Positions 12,062-21,917 of a stretch of DNA of 64,000 bases are shown piece after piece. How positions within the stretch are numbered: position 1 is the first letter of the stretch; every line of letters begins with the position of its first letter. The notes beneath the pieces were generated by a model, which worked only from the letters and a program-made list of their open reading frames with translations, was not told the origin of the DNA and did no database searches. Both the position numbers and the translations under genes were made by a program. The DNA is from Nocardioides alkalitolerans DSM 16699 (GTDB taxonomy: Bacteria > Actinomycetota > Actinomycetes > Propionibacteriales > Nocardioidaceae), in NCBI RefSeq assembly GCF_000426525.1, contig NZ_AUFN01000014.1:1-64000 (forward strand), read 5' to 3'.

Positions 12062-12793
12062 CTACAGACCGCGGGTCACGCGGCCGGTCGCCCCGTCGGG
12101 GCCGGTCTCGATCAGCTCGAGGAGGTAGGGATTGGTGGCGCGCTCGCGCCCGATGGAGGTCTGCTCGCCGTGGCCGGGGAGCACGACGATGTCGTCGGCG
12201 AGCGGCAGCACCTTGCTGGTCAGGGTGCGCAGCATCGTCGGGTGGTCGCCACCCGGCAGGTCGGTCCGTCCGATGGAGCCCGCAAACAGCAGGTCGCCGG
12301 CGAACATGACCTCCGAGATCTCCGCCTGGCCGCCCGCGGCGCCGTACGGCGTGCGGAACGTGACGGACCCCTCGGTGTGGCCCGGGGTGTGGTCGACGAC
12401 GAACTCGAGGCCGGCCAGCTCGATGGTGGTGAGGTCGGCCAGCTCCTCCACGCGGTCGGGCTCGACGAACTCGTGGGTGCCGCCCAGCAGCATCGCGGCG
12501 CTCTCGCGCGAGATGCCCGCCATCGGGTCGGCCAGCAGGTGCCGGTCACGCGGGTGGATGTAGGCGGTGGCGTCGTAGGCGCCGGCCACGGGGGTCACCG
12601 ACCACATGTGGTCGATGTGGCCGTGGGTCAGCAGGACGGCGACGGGCTTGAGGTTGTTCTCCCGCACCACCTGCTCGACGCCCGCCGTGGCGTTCTGCCC
12701 GGGGTCGACGACGACGCACTCGGCACCCGTGCCCGTCGCGACGACGTAGCAGTTGGTGCCCCAGGAGCCTGCGGGGAATCCGGCGATGAACAC
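12062..12793 (-). CDS. MBL-fold metallo-hydrolase, glyoxalase II-like
   Basis: The protein has the full metallo-beta-lactamase metal set: THGHIDH (near 58-64), GHTEGSV, GDLLF and VLPGHGE. At 243 residues it resembles YcbL/glyoxalase II-type thioesterases that hydrolyse glutathione- or mycothiol-type thioesters; the substrate is not known here. The gene sits directly upstream of hisS, as Rv2581c does. The start is probably the second GTG (12793), because TAGTCT lies exactly 6 nt before it; the first GTG at 12796 would leave only 3 nt. Confidence 0.85.
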   Translation of the reverse strand: MFIAGFPAGSWGTNCYVVATGTGAECVVVDPGQNATAGVEQVVRENNLKPVAVLLTHGHIDHMWSVTPVAGAYDATAYIHPRDRHLLADPMAGISRESAAMLLGGTHEFVEPDRVEELADLTTIELAGLEFVVDHTPGHTEGSVTFRTPYGAAGGQAEISEVMFAGDLLFAGSIGRTDLPGGDHPTMLRTLTSKVLPLADDIVVLPGHGEQTSIGRERATNPYLLELIETGPDGATGRVTRGL

Positions 12794-12799
12794 CACGGC

Positions 12800-12805
12800 A
12801 GACTA
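12800..12805 (-). promoter_or_regulatory. -10 element of the MBL–hisS–aspS operon, leaderless start
   Basis: TAGTCT on the minus strand is followed after 6 nt by GTG at 12793. Confidence 0.45.
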
Positions 12806-12961
12806 CCGAGCCGCGGGGTCCCGACGCACAGTGGCCGCGACGAGCCGAGGCGTGCGCGCCCCAGGTGCCCCGCGCATGACTAGCATGGGCGCAGGCAGGA
12901 GCGCGTCGACGACGCGGCACCCTGCGGCAAGCCGACGGCGAGCGAGCGAAGAGGACGACCA

Positions 12962-14191
12962 GTGACGGGTCAAGAGTGGGGACGGGTCGACGAGGACGGC
13001 ACGGTCTACGTGCGCACCTCCGAGGGTGAGAGGTCGGTCGGGCAGTACCCGGTCGGGTCGGCCGCCGAGGCCCTCAAGTTCTTCACGGACCGGTACGACG
13101 CCCTCGTGTTCGAGGTCGAGCTGCTGGAGAAGCGCATCGCGAGCGGCGTGCTGAGCCCCGAGGACGCCGGCTCCGCCGTCGCCAAGGTGCGCGGCAGCGT
13201 GACCGACGCGAACGCCGTGGGCGACCTCGAGGGCCTGCTGAAGCGGGTCGAGGGCCTCACGGGCGCCGTCGATGCGCAGCGGGAGGCCAAGAAGGCCGAG
13301 CGGGCCGAGAAGGTCGCCGCCGCGAAGGTCGAGAAGGAGCGCATCGCCGCCGAGGCCGAGAAGCTCGCGGAGAGCGACGACTGGCGCAACGGCGCCAACC
13401 GCCTGCGCGACCTGCTCGAGGAGTGGAAGGCGCTCCCCCGCCTCGACCGCGCCTCCGACGACACGCTGTGGCGACGGTTCTCCGGCGCGCGCACGACGTA
13501 CACCCGCCGCCGCAAGGCGCACTTCGCGCAGCTCAACGAGAAGCGCGAGGGCGCCCGATCGGTGAAGGAGCGGCTCGCCACGGAGGCCGAGTCGCTGGCC
13601 GACTCCACCGACTGGGGTGCCACCGCCGGACGCTTTCGCGACCTCATGCGCGACTGGAAGGCCGCCGGCCCCGCGCCGCGCGACGTCGACGAGGCCCTCT
13701 GGCGTCGCTTCCGGGGCGCGCAGGACACGTTCTTCGGCAACCGCGACGCGGCCAACTCGGCGCTCGACGCCGAGTTCGCCGGCAACGCCGAGGTCAAGGA
13801 GAAGCTGCTCGTCGAGGCCGAGGCGCTGCTGCCGGTGACCGACCTGGACGCCGCGAAGCGCGCGTTCCGCGACCTCGCCGACCGCTGGGACGCGGCCGGC
13901 AAGGTGCCGCGCGACCGGATCAAGGACCTCGAGGCGCGCATGCGCAAGGTCGAGCAGGCCATCCGGGGCGTCGAGGACGACCAGTGGAAGAAGTCGGACC
14001 CCGAGAAGTCCGCCCGCGCCAACGACATGGTCACCAAGCTCGAGACCGCGATCGCCGAGGTCGAGGCCGAGCTGGAGCAGGCCCGGGCGGCCGGCAACGC
14101 GAAGAAGGTGGCCGACCTCGAGAGCAACCTGGCGTCGCGCCAGATGTTCCTCGACGCCGCCCGCCGCGCCTCCGAGGACTTCGGGGGCTGA
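12962..14191 (+). CDS. DUF349 coiled-coil protein
   Basis: This 409-residue protein is almost entirely charged helix. After an N-terminal segment (about 1-80) come three repeats of the DUF349 type, recognised by W-K-x-A/L and WRRF-x-GA motifs: LWRRFSGARTTY, LWRRFRGAQDTF and a last weaker one. The C-terminus (about 345-405) is a coiled coil with ELEQARAAGNAKKVADLE. DUF349 proteins have no settled function in actinobacteria. The start is GTG 12962, with AAGAGGAC about 8 nt upstream. It occupies the position that ppiB holds between glyoxalase and relA in M. tuberculosis and is read opposite to both neighbours. Confidence 0.85.
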   Translation: MTGQEWGRVDEDGTVYVRTSEGERSVGQYPVGSAAEALKFFTDRYDALVFEVELLEKRIASGVLSPEDAGSAVAKVRGSVTDANAVGDLEGLLKRVEGLTGAVDAQREAKKAERAEKVAAAKVEKERIAAEAEKLAESDDWRNGANRLRDLLEEWKALPRLDRASDDTLWRRFSGARTTYTRRRKAHFAQLNEKREGARSVKERLATEAESLADSTDWGATAGRFRDLMRDWKAAGPAPRDVDEALWRRFRGAQDTFFGNRDAANSALDAEFAGNAEVKEKLLVEAEALLPVTDLDAAKRAFRDLADRWDAAGKVPRDRIKDLEARMRKVEQAIRGVEDDQWKKSDPEKSARANDMVTKLETAIAEVEAELEQARAAGNAKKVADLESNLASRQMFLDAARRASEDFGG

Positions 14192-14228
14192 GCCCCGCGT
14201 CGTACGACGCCAGCACGACCCAGTGGGG

Positions 14229-14258
14229 GATCCGACGCACCTGGTGCGTCGGATCTTT
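14229..14258 (+). terminator. Rho-independent terminator of the DUF349 gene
   Basis: GATCCGACGCAC and its exact complement flank a 3-nt loop, followed by TTT. It begins 37 nt after the stop. Confidence 0.85.
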
Positions 14259-14284
14259 CGCTTCGGGGCGGTCGGGCGGGTGCC

Positions 14285-14309
14285 GGTTTCACCGGCTAGG
14301 TGACGAACC
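14285..14309. repeat. Degenerate palindromic repeat, first copy of pair B
   Basis: GGTTTCACCGGCTAG is intact, but the right arm is eroded (GTGACGAACC). A complete copy starts exactly 62 bp later at 14347, as in the pair at 3794/3856. Confidence 0.6.
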
Positions 14310-14342
14310 CCGCACCTGGCGCGCGAACCTTCGTCCGCCCGG

Positions 14343-14376
14343 TGCTGGTTTCACCGGCTAGCCGGTGAAACCGGCA
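14343..14376. terminator. Perfect palindrome, second copy of pair B; terminator of relA
   Basis: The 26-bp core (14347-14372) is a perfect palindrome with arms GGTTTCACCGGCT and extends by three more pairs beyond a T·G. It lies 10 nt past the relA stop and faces the DUF349 terminator. Confidence 0.75.
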
Positions 14377-14385
14377 GCCCGCCGG

Positions 14386-16812
14386 CTACTGCGTGACGCG
14401 GTAGGCGTCGAAGACGCCCGGCACGGTCCGGACGGCGCGGAGCACGGAGTCGAGGTGCTTGGCGTCGGCCATCTCGAACGTGAACCGGCTCTTGGCCACC
14501 CGGTCGCGCGTCGTGCTGAGCGAGGCGCTGAGGATGTTCACGTGCACGTCCGACAGCACCATCGTGATGTCGGAGAGCAGGCGGGCCCGGTCGAGGGCCT
14601 CGACCTGGATGTTGACGAGGAAGGTCGACTGGGCGGTCGGGGCCCACTCGACGTCGACGAGCCGCTCGGGCTGGCTGGTGAGGCTCGACGCGTTCGTGCA
14701 GTCGCGGCGGTGCACCGACACGCCGCCGCCCTTGGTGACGAAGCCCAGGATCGGGTCGGGCGGCACGGGCGTGCAGCACTTCGCGAGCTTGGCCCAGACG
14801 TCGGCGGCACCCACGACGAGCACGCCGGAGTCGCTCGAGCTCGACGCGGCCTTCGACCGGCGGCGGTTGGTGATGGTGACGCCCTCGGAGAGGTCCTCCC
14901 GGGCGCCCTCGACGCCGCCGTGGACCTCGATCACGCGTCGTACGACGGCCTGGGCCGAGAGGTTGCCCTCGCCCACCGCGGCGTAGAGCGCCGTGATGTC
15001 GGCCAGCTTGAAGTGCACCGCCGCCAGGTTGAGGGCTTCGGCGGACATGAGGCGCTTGAGGGGCAGACCCTCCTTGCGCATCAGCTTGGCGATCTGGTCC
15101 TTGCCGCGCTCGATGGCCTCCTCGCGGCGCTCCTTCGTGAACCACGCCCGGATCTTCGAGCGGGCGCGCGGCGACTGGACGAAGCCCAGCCAGTCGCGCG
15201 ACGGAGCGGCGTTCGGCGCCTTCGAGGTGAAGACCTCGACCACGTCGCCGTTGTCGAGCGTCGACTCGAGCGGCACGAGGCGGCCGTTCACGCGCGAGCC
15301 GATCGTGTGGTGGCCGACCTCGGTGTGCACGGCGTAGGCGAAGTCGACCGGGGTGGCGCCCGTGGGGAGCGCGATGACGTCGCCGCGGGGCGTGAAGACG
15401 TATACCTCGGCCTGGTTGATCTCGAAGCGCAGGGAGTCCAGGAACTCGCCCGGATCCTCGACCTCGCTCTGCCAGTCGAGCAGCTGGCGCACCCACGTCA
15501 TGTCGTCGACGTCGGCACGCCGCTCGGTGTCGACGCCGGTGCGGCCGTCCTCCTTGTACTTCCAGTGGGCGGCCACGCCGTACTCGGCGCGACGGTGCAT
15601 GCCGTAGGTGCGGATCTGGATCTCGACCGGCTTGCCCTGCGGACCGATGACCGTCGTGTGCAGCGACTGGTACATGTTGAACTTCGGCATCGCGACGTAG
15701 TCCTTGAACCGGCCGAGCACCGGGTTCCACCGCTGGTGGACCGTGCCCATGACCGTGTAGCACTCCCGGTCCTCCTCGACGAGGACCCGGATGCCGACCA
15801 GGTCGTAGATGTCGGTGAACTCGCGGCCACCGACGATCATCTTCTGGTAGATCGAGTAGTAGTGCTTCGGCCGGCCCGACACGGTCGCCTTGATCTTGGC
15901 GTCCTTGAGGTCCTGGGTGACGGCCGCGATGACCTCGGCGAGGAACTGGTCGCGCGACGGGGCGCGGTCGGCCACCATCCGGACGATCTCGTCGTAGATC
16001 TTCGGGTGGAGCGTGGCGAACGCGAGGTCCTCCAGCTCCCACTTGAGGGTGTTCATGCCGAGCCGGTGGGCCAGCGGCGCGAAGATGTCGAGCGTCTCGC
16101 GGGCCTTGCGCTCCTGCGTCTCCTGCTTGACGTAGCGCAGCGTGCGCATGTTGTGGAGCCGGTCGGCGAGCTTGATGACGAGCACCCGGATGTCGCGGGC
16201 CATCGCCACGATCATCTTGCGGATGGTCTCGGCCTGGGCAGAGTCGCCGTACTGGACCTTGTCGAGCTTCGTGACGCCGTCGACCAGGCGGGCGACCTCG
16301 TCGCCGAAGTCGGCGCGCAGCTCGTCGAGGGTGTACGGCGTGTCCTCCACCGTGTCGTGCAGCAGCGCGGCGACGAGCGTCGGCTCGGTCATGCCGATCT
16401 CGGCGAGGATCGTCGTCACCGCGAGCGGGTGGGTGATGTAGGGGTCGCCGCTCTTGCGCATCTGCGTGCCGTGCACGCGCTCGGCCGTCACGTACGCCCG
16501 CTCGATCAGCGCGAGGTCGGCCTTCGGGTGGTTGGCCCGGACCGCGCGGAACAGCGGCTCGAGCACCGGGTTGCCGGGCTGGCTGCGGGTGCCGATGCGC
16601 GCGAGGCGGGCCCGCATGCTGCGCGCCGACGTGATGCTGTCGGTGCTGCGCACCGGGATCGGCGCCTCCTCGGCGACACGCTCCGTGCCGGCGGGGCGCG
16701 GGGGTGCCAGGGGCGTGCGTCGCGAGCGCTGGCGGGACCCCGGGTCGGCGGTTCCGGGCTCGGTGGCGGCCTGCGTCTCCTGCTCGCGCGTGCCGGACCG
16801 GTCCTCACTCAC
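14386..16812 (-). CDS. relA: Bifunctional (p)ppGpp synthetase/hydrolase Rel
   Basis: Rel makes and degrades the stringent-response alarmone. About 808 residues carry a disordered N-terminus (1-75), an HD hydrolase domain ([22 protein letters not shown]), the synthetase domain ([22 protein letters not shown]), a TGS domain ([20 protein letters not shown]), a zinc-finger-like Cys segment ([12 protein letters not shown]) and a C-terminal ACT domain. Hydrolase and synthetase centres both look intact. GTG 16812 is preferred: TAGACT lies exactly 7 nt before it, predicting a leaderless mRNA; the frame also opens with GTG at 16836. It sits downstream of apt as in mycobacteria. Confidence 0.96.
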   Translation of the reverse strand: MSEDRSGTREQETQAATEPGTADPGSRQRSRRTPLAPPRPAGTERVAEEAPIPVRSTDSITSARSMRARLARIGTRSQPGNPVLEPLFRAVRANHPKADLALIERAYVTAERVHGTQMRKSGDPYITHPLAVTTILAEIGMTEPTLVAALLHDTVEDTPYTLDELRADFGDEVARLVDGVTKLDKVQYGDSAQAETIRKMIVAMARDIRVLVIKLADRLHNMRTLRYVKQETQERKARETLDIFAPLAHRLGMNTLKWELEDLAFATLHPKIYDEIVRMVADRAPSRDQFLAEVIAAVTQDLKDAKIKATVSGRPKHYYSIYQKMIVGGREFTDIYDLVGIRVLVEEDRECYTVMGTVHQRWNPVLGRFKDYVAMPKFNMYQSLHTTVIGPQGKPVEIQIRTYGMHRRAEYGVAAHWKYKEDGRTGVDTERRADVDDMTWVRQLLDWQSEVEDPGEFLDSLRFEINQAEVYVFTPRGDVIALPTGATPVDFAYAVHTEVGHHTIGSRVNGRLVPLESTLDNGDVVEVFTSKAPNAAPSRDWLGFVQSPRARSKIRAWFTKERREEAIERGKDQIAKLMRKEGLPLKRLMSAEALNLAAVHFKLADITALYAAVGEGNLSAQAVVRRVIEVHGGVEGAREDLSEGVTITNRRRSKAASSSSDSGVLVVGAADVWAKLAKCCTPVPPDPILGFVTKGGGVSVHRRDCTNASSLTSQPERLVDVEWAPTAQSTFLVNIQVEALDRARLLSDITMVLSDVHVNILSASLSTTRDRVAKSRFTFEMADAKHLDSVLRAVRTVPGVFDAYRVTQ

Positions 16813-16819
16813 CTTCGTG

Positions 16820-16825
16820 AGTCTA
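16820..16825 (-). promoter_or_regulatory. -10 element of relA, leaderless start
   Basis: TAGACT is followed by 7 nt and GTG 16812. It lies in the 46-nt gap after apt, so relA may have its own promoter in addition to read-through. Confidence 0.45.
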
Positions 16826-16858
16826 GGTCCTCCCACGGCGTGCTCGTGACCGGCCGGT

Positions 16859-17443
16859 TCAGACCCGCGCGAGCGCGAGGAGCGGCAGCTCTCCGACGGC
16901 GTCGCGCCCGGGCAGGAACGTCAGCTCGAGGAGCATCGCGAAGCCGACCACGACGCCCCCGCAGCGCTCGACCAGCGACTTCGTCGCCGCTGCCGTGCCA
17001 CCCGTGGCGAGCACGTCGTCGACGACGAGCACCCGCTCCCCCGGCGTGATCCCGTCCTGGTGCAGCGCGAGCGTCGCGCTGCCGTACTCGAGGTCGTACG
17101 TCGCCTCGTGGGTCGCGCGCGGCAGCTTGCCCGTCTTGCGCACGGGCACGAACCCGACACCGAGCAGCTGGGCGACGGGGGTGCCGAAGAGGAAGCCGCG
17201 GGCCTCCATGCCGACCACCTTGTCGACGACCACCGTGCCGTCGGCGTCGCGGCCGAGCGTCGCGAGAGCGGCGACCACCGCGGCGAAGCCGGCCGGGTCG
17301 GCCAGCAGGGGCGAGACGTCCTTGAACACCACCCCGGCCTCGGGGAAGTCCGGCACGTCGACGACCAGGCGCTCGATCGCCTCGCGGGCGGCCTCGACCA
17401 CCGGGTCGCCCGCCGGGTGGGTCTGCGTCGTCGGTTCGCTCAT
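16859..17443 (-). CDS. apt: Adenine phosphoribosyltransferase
   Basis: Apt converts adenine and PRPP to AMP in purine salvage. It is 194 residues, slightly longer than the usual 170-180 because of a short N-terminal extension. The PRPP loop [16 protein letters not shown] is clear, as are [18 protein letters not shown] near the N-terminus and [10 protein letters not shown]. The start ATG 17443 lies 5 nt beyond the SecDF stop, with GAGG inside the end of that gene. The position between sec genes and relA is conserved in actinobacteria. Confidence 0.93.
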   Translation of the reverse strand: MSEPTTQTHPAGDPVVEAAREAIERLVVDVPDFPEAGVVFKDVSPLLADPAGFAAVVAALATLGRDADGTVVVDKVVGMEARGFLFGTPVAQLLGVGFVPVRKTGKLPRATHEATYDLEYGSATLALHQDGITPGERVLVVDDVLATGGTAAATKSLVERCGGVVVGFAMLLELTFLPGRDAVGELPLLALARV

Positions 17444-17448
17444 GGCCC

Positions 17449-19788
17449 TCAGCTCCGTCCTCGTCCTGCGTGCGGCTGGTGCCGCGGTGCGGGGCGTCCG
17501 CTCGGTCCGCCGTCGGGCACGGTACGGCGTCGGTCGTCGCCCACCTCGGACGCGGTGGGGGTCGCGGGTGTGACACCCGCCGCAGGTCCCTCGCCGGCCA
17601 CCTCGCCACCGAGCCGGCGACCGCCCACCACCCGGGCAGCGAGCGCGGTCGCGAGCAGACCGGCGGCGAGGACGGCGAACGGTGCCCGCACCGAGGGCGC
17701 GGCCACCACCACGGCGAGGAGCGGCACGACCACGACCAGGGTCGCGACCAGGGCGGCACCAGCGTCGCGCTGCGGGGCGGCGACGCGTCCGGCCTGCGTG
17801 AGCACCGCGACGAGCGTGACGCCGGCCAGGGCCGCGAGCACCGCCGGCGAGAGGGTCAGCTGGGCCCAGGCGCCGATCCCGAGCGCGACGACGGCGGCGA
17901 GCGCGGTGGCCCCGCCGATGACGGCGAGGGCGGCCGCGCGCGTGCCGGGGGCGGCACGCCGTACGGCGAGCAGGGCCGCCGCGAGGAGCGCCACGGCGAG
18001 CACGCCGGCCCCGAGGGCCCAGGTGCCGGCACCGCCCGTCGCGCCGGTCGCGCGGATCTCGGAGGTCGCCACGGGCCCCGCCACGGCAGGTACGTCGGCC
18101 AGGGCGGCGTCGAGCGCCGTCCGCTGCCCGTCGTCCAGCGTCGGGGTCGTCACGAGCACCGCGCGGTCGCCCGCCGTCCGCACGGACGTGGCGGGGAGGC
18201 CGGCGGCGGTCACCGCGTCCCGGATCTCGCCCCGGGCGTCGCCGGCGTCGGAGGAGGTGGGGACGACGTGCTCCTGGCCATCGGTGAAGGCCGTGTCGGT
18301 CGCGACGCCGTGCACGAGCAGGCCGACGGCCGCGGCGACGGCGAGCACGGCGAGCGCGAGCGCCGTGACGGGGCCCGACCGGCGTGCGGGAGCACGGTCC
18401 GCGACGGGCGGGGCGTCCTCCGCGAGCCGCACGCCCAGCGGCAGCGTCAGCAGCCGGGTCGTCACCAGCACGCACCCCAGCACGGTCGCCAGCGCGACGG
18501 CGACGTCGCCGACCGGGCCTCCGGTCAGCACCCGCACGAGCACCCCGGCGCCCAGGCCGAGCGCGACGGGCGGCCACCAGGCACGCCAGACGACTACGCC
18601 ACTGTGCGGCGCAGCGGCCGCGTGCTGCGCGACCACGGGCGCGACGGCGACCGCGGCCGCGGCGACCACGAGCACCGCGAGGCTCACGGGCAGCCCCACC
18701 GCCTGGTCGACCACGAGCGCGACGGGGGCCGCCAGGGCGGCCGTGCCGAGCAGCGCCGCGACCGGCAGGAGCGCGCGGCGTCGGGCGAGCAGGAGACCCG
18801 CCACGATGGCGGCGAGCAGCCCGGCACCGGCGGCGAGCGCACCGCGATCGCCCTCGCCCCGGTAGAGCGTCGGCCCCAGGCGGGCCACGTCGACGGCCCC
18901 GACGGCCACGGGCAGCGACCCCGCCTCGACCCGGGCGGCCAGGTCCTGGGAGGCGCGCTGGTCGAGGTTCGTGCCGAAGCCGATCGTGCTGCCCTCGAGG
19001 GGGCCGCGCACGACCGTGGTGGTCACCACCTCGGTGTCGACGACGAGCGCGACCCGCCCCGCGTCCGTCGCGGCGAGCGACATCATCAGGTCGTCGAGGT
19101 CGTCAGCGGCTGCCGCGCGCAGGTCGAGCTCGACCGTCCACGCCCCGGGGTCGAGGGTCGAGCGGACGTCGACGACGTCGCCGCCCGTCGCGACGGCGGG
19201 TCCGAGCAGGTAGGCCGTGCCCGCGGCGTCGCAGGAGAAGGAGGGGGCGGACGCGTCGGCGGTCACCGGCGTGGCGCAGTCGTACGACGCGAGCGCGGCC
19301 ACCCAGGCCGGGTCGGGCGACTCGGCCCAGTCCACGGCATCGCGCGGCGGCCCCGTCAGCGTCTCGCGCAGGGCGGCCGGATCGACCGCGGCTCCGTCGT
19401 CGCGGGCGGCGGTTCGCTCGCCGGCCGACAGCTGCCGCACGACGCCCCGGACCTCGACCTCGCCGGCGGCTGCGAGCAGCTCCACCACGCGGGGGTCGGG
19501 GGTGCCCGGGAGGGTGACGACCAACGACCCGTCGCTGCGCGGACGGACGTCGAGCCCGGCGGTACCGGCGTCGCTGGCCCGCTCCTCGAGAGCGCGGGCG
19601 GTGGCGTCCAGGTCGTCCCGGGAGGCCCCCGGCTCCGTCGGCTGCAGCGTCACACGGGTGCCGGCCAGCACGTCGACGCCCCAGCGGGGCGTCCAGCTGG
19701 CCGTCAGTGCGACGAGCCCGACCGCCATCCCGAGCAGGACGACGTACAGCGCCAGCTCACGGCCGGCGCGCCCCCCGGGACCGGGCAA
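17449..19788 (-). CDS. Highly divergent one-chain SecD–SecF-like membrane protein
   Basis: The gene sits exactly where secD and secF normally lie, between yajC and apt, but is one 779-residue chain. Hydrophobicity by eye gives one TM (13-32), a large exported region (33-315), five TMs (318-460), a cytosolic linker, one TM (487-508), an exported region (509-600) and five more TMs (605-740), the 6+6 plan of SecDF. Motifs are badly eroded: RWGVDVLAGTRVTLQP replaces the GLDLxGG motif of SecD, and TAFTDGQEHVV replaces the DFTGG-like SecF motif. It is shorter than SecD plus SecF together. It may be a degenerate or specialised translocase accessory factor. A canonical secDF elsewhere in the genome is possible. 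Confidence 0.65.
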   Translation of the reverse strand: MPGPGGRAGRELALYVVLLGMAVGLVALTASWTPRWGVDVLAGTRVTLQPTEPGASRDDLDATARALEERASDAGTAGLDVRPRSDGSLVVTLPGTPDPRVVELLAAAGEVEVRGVVRQLSAGERTAARDDGAAVDPAALRETLTGPPRDAVDWAESPDPAWVAALASYDCATPVTADASAPSFSCDAAGTAYLLGPAVATGGDVVDVRSTLDPGAWTVELDLRAAAADDLDDLMMSLAATDAGRVALVVDTEVVTTTVVRGPLEGSTIGFGTNLDQRASQDLAARVEAGSLPVAVGAVDVARLGPTLYRGEGDRGALAAGAGLLAAIVAGLLLARRRALLPVAALLGTAALAAPVALVVDQAVGLPVSLAVLVVAAAAVAVAPVVAQHAAAAPHSGVVVWRAWWPPVALGLGAGVLVRVLTGGPVGDVAVALATVLGCVLVTTRLLTLPLGVRLAEDAPPVADRAPARRSGPVTALALAVLAVAAAVGLLVHGVATDTAFTDGQEHVVPTSSDAGDARGEIRDAVTAAGLPATSVRTAGDRAVLVTTPTLDDGQRTALDAALADVPAVAGPVATSEIRATGATGGAGTWALGAGVLAVALLAAALLAVRRAAPGTRAAALAVIGGATALAAVVALGIGAWAQLTLSPAVLAALAGVTLVAVLTQAGRVAAPQRDAGAALVATLVVVVPLLAVVVAAPSVRAPFAVLAAGLLATALAARVVGGRRLGGEVAGEGPAAGVTPATPTASEVGDDRRRTVPDGGPSGRPAPRHQPHAGRGRS

Positions 19789-19790
19789 GG

Positions 19791-20153
19791 TCAGACGCCC
19801 TCGTCGTCCCGCTTGTCGAGGACGACCTTGTCGTCGGCGGCCGGGGCGTCGTCGATGACGTCGTCACCCGGCTCGTCGATCATCGACGCGACCGCCGCGC
19901 GGGCGACCTCGATGACGACGCCCGGAGCGATCTCGACGCTCGCGCGGTCGGGGTCGGAGACGTCGGTCAGGGTGCCGAACACACCGCTGGTCAGCATGAC
20001 CTGACGACCCGCGACGAGCGACGACTGCAGGTTCACCTGCGCCTTCTGGCGGCGCTGGGCCGGACGGATCAGGAGGACGTAGAACAGGAGCAGGAGTACG
20101 AGGGGGAACAGGAACGCTTCCACAGCAGAGAATCTCTTCGTCGTCGGCGACAT
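19791..20153 (-). CDS. yajC: Preprotein translocase subunit YajC
   Basis: YajC is a small partner of the SecDF complex in the inner membrane. The 120-residue protein has one TM helix (about 12-30, AFLFPLVLLLLFYVLL) followed by the conserved RPAQRRQKA and a small soluble domain (VMLTSGVFGTLTDVSD). The tail is acidic. The annotated start is ATG 20153, which lacks a clear ribosome site; an in-frame GTG at 20123 (VEAFLFP) is a plausible alternative. Only 2 nt separate it from the SecDF-like gene, so they are co-transcribed. Confidence 0.88.
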   Translation of the reverse strand: MSPTTKRFSAVEAFLFPLVLLLLFYVLLIRPAQRRQKAQVNLQSSLVAGRQVMLTSGVFGTLTDVSDPDRASVEIAPGVVIEVARAAVASMIDEPGDDVIDDAPAADDKVVLDKRDDEGV

Positions 20154-20203
20154 GTGGTCTGGCCGGCGTGACCGGCCGCGGCGATCCTATCGGGCGGGTC
20201 CGC

Positions 20204-21310
20204 TCACCCGCCGAACAGCGTCGGTCCCGCCGGGGCACCCGGCACCTGGGACGGCGCGGGGAGGCCGAGGTGGGCCCAGGCGGCGGGGGTCGCGACCCGG
20301 CCCCGGGGAGTGCGGGCGAGCAACCCGGAGCGCACCAGGAAGGGCTCGGCGACCTCCTCGACGGTCTCGCGCTCCTCCCCCACGGCCACGGCGAGCGTCG
20401 AGATGCCCACCGGCCCACCGCCGAAACGCCGGCAGAGGGCGTCGAGCACCGCGAGGTCGAGCCGGTCGAGCCCCGACTCGTCGACCTCGTACAGCTCGAG
20501 CGCCGCCCGGGCGACGGGCCGGGTGACCACGCCGTCGGCGCGCACCTGGGCGTAGTCGCGCACCCGACGCAGGAGGCGGTTGGCGATGCGGGGCGTGCCG
20601 CGGGAGCGGGAGGCGATCTCCGCCGAGCCCTCGGTCTCCAGCTCGCAGCCGAGCAGCCCGGCCGAGCGGCGGACGATCTCGTCGAGCTCGTGGGGCTCGT
20701 AGAACTCCAGGTGGGCCGTGAAGCCGAAGCGGTCGCGCAGCGGACCCGGCAGGAGACCCGCGCGGGTGGTGGCGCCCACCAGCGTGAACGGGGGGATCTC
20801 GAGCGGGATCGCCGTGGCGCCGGGGCCCTTGCCGATGATGACGTCGACGCGGAAGTCCTCCATCGCCATGTAGAGCATCTCCTCGGCGGGCCGCGACATC
20901 CGGTGGATCTCGTCGACGAAGAGCACGTCCCCCTCGTTCATGCCCGAGAGGATCGCGGCGAGGTCGCCGGCGTGGGTGATGGCCGGGCCGCTCGTGAGCC
21001 GCAGCGGTGTCGACATCTCGGCCGCGATGATCATGGCGAGCGTGGTCTTGCCCAGCCCGGGCGGACCGGACAGCAGCACGTGGTCGGGAGCCCGACCGCG
21101 GCGGCGGGCCGCCTCGAGCACCAGGTCGAGCTGCTCCCGCACCCGGGTCTGCCCGATGACCTCCGCGAGGGAACGCGGCCGCAGCGCCGCCTCGACGGCG
21201 CGCTCGTCGCCCTCCGCCTCGGCCGCGGTGAGCGACCGGAGGTGGCGCTCCTCGGCCTGGCTCAGCGCGTCGTGCGCGGAGTCGTCCTCGTCGTGGGAGA
21301 AGAAGTCCAC
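20204..21310 (-). CDS. ruvB: Holliday junction DNA helicase RuvB
   Basis: RuvB is the hexameric AAA+ motor for branch migration in recombination repair. The 368 residues show Walker A ([14 protein letters not shown]), Walker B (VLFVDEIHR), sensor 1 (LVGATTRAG) and the arginine-finger/sensor region (GPLRDRFG), then a winged-helix C-terminal domain ([10 protein letters not shown] to GRVATPAAW). It begins at GTG 21310, 7 nt after ruvA. ruvC-A-B form one operon here. Confidence 0.96.
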   Translation of the reverse strand: MDFFSHDEDDSAHDALSQAEERHLRSLTAAEAEGDERAVEAALRPRSLAEVIGQTRVREQLDLVLEAARRRGRAPDHVLLSGPPGLGKTTLAMIIAAEMSTPLRLTSGPAITHAGDLAAILSGMNEGDVLFVDEIHRMSRPAEEMLYMAMEDFRVDVIIGKGPGATAIPLEIPPFTLVGATTRAGLLPGPLRDRFGFTAHLEFYEPHELDEIVRRSAGLLGCELETEGSAEIASRSRGTPRIANRLLRRVRDYAQVRADGVVTRPVARAALELYEVDESGLDRLDLAVLDALCRRFGGGPVGISTLAVAVGEERETVEEVAEPFLVRSGLLARTPRGRVATPAAWAHLGLPAPSQVPGAPAGPTLFGG

Positions 21311-21317
21311 CGCGCGC

Positions 21318-21917
21318 TCACGCCCTGCTCATGGAGCGCAGCGCGGAGCGGAGCAGCGCACCGACGTCCGGCACGTCGCCGGCCTCGGGCGCCACGGCCT
21401 CGATCGCCTGCTCGGCCTCCCGGGTCGACCAGCCGAGGCCCACGAGACCCTCGTGCACCTGGTCGCGCCAGGTGACGACGGGCGCCGCGCCACGGACGAC
21501 GGCGGCGCTGCCGACGGGAGCGCCGATGCGGTCCTTCAGCTCGAGGATGATGCGCTGCGCGCCCTTCTGGCCGATGCCCGGCACGCGGGTCAGCGCCTTC
21601 ACGTCCTCGTCGCGGATCGCGCGCCGTACGTCGTCGGGACTGAGCACCGCCACCATGGCCTGCGCGACCTTGGGGCCGACCCCCGAGGCGGTCTGCACCA
21701 GCTCGAAGACCTGCTTCTCGTCCTCGTCGGCGAAGCCGAAGAGGGTCCACGAGTCCTCCCGGACGACCATGCTGGTGGCGAGCGTCGTCTCGGCGCCCGT
21801 GCGCAGGGTCGCGAGCGTGCCGGGGGTGCACTGCACGTCGTACCCCAGTCCGCCGACGTCGACGACGGCGCTGGTGAGCGACACGGTGACCACGCGGCCG
21901 CGCACGAAGGCGATCAT
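21318..21917 (-). CDS. ruvA: Holliday junction DNA helicase RuvA
   Basis: RuvA binds the four-way junction and recruits RuvB. The protein of 199 residues has an N-terminal OB-fold (1-64, [10 protein letters not shown]), two helix-hairpin-helix motifs (near 70-130, [16 protein letters not shown]) and a C-terminal RuvB-binding domain (about 150-199, [14 protein letters not shown]). ATG 21917 overlaps the ruvC stop (ATGA). Confidence 0.95.
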   Translation of the reverse strand: MIAFVRGRVVTVSLTSAVVDVGGLGYDVQCTPGTLATLRTGAETTLATSMVVREDSWTLFGFADEDEKQVFELVQTASGVGPKVAQAMVAVLSPDDVRRAIRDEDVKALTRVPGIGQKGAQRIILELKDRIGAPVGSAAVVRGAAPVVTWRDQVHEGLVGLGWSTREAEQAIEAVAPEAGDVPDVGALLRSALRSMSRA

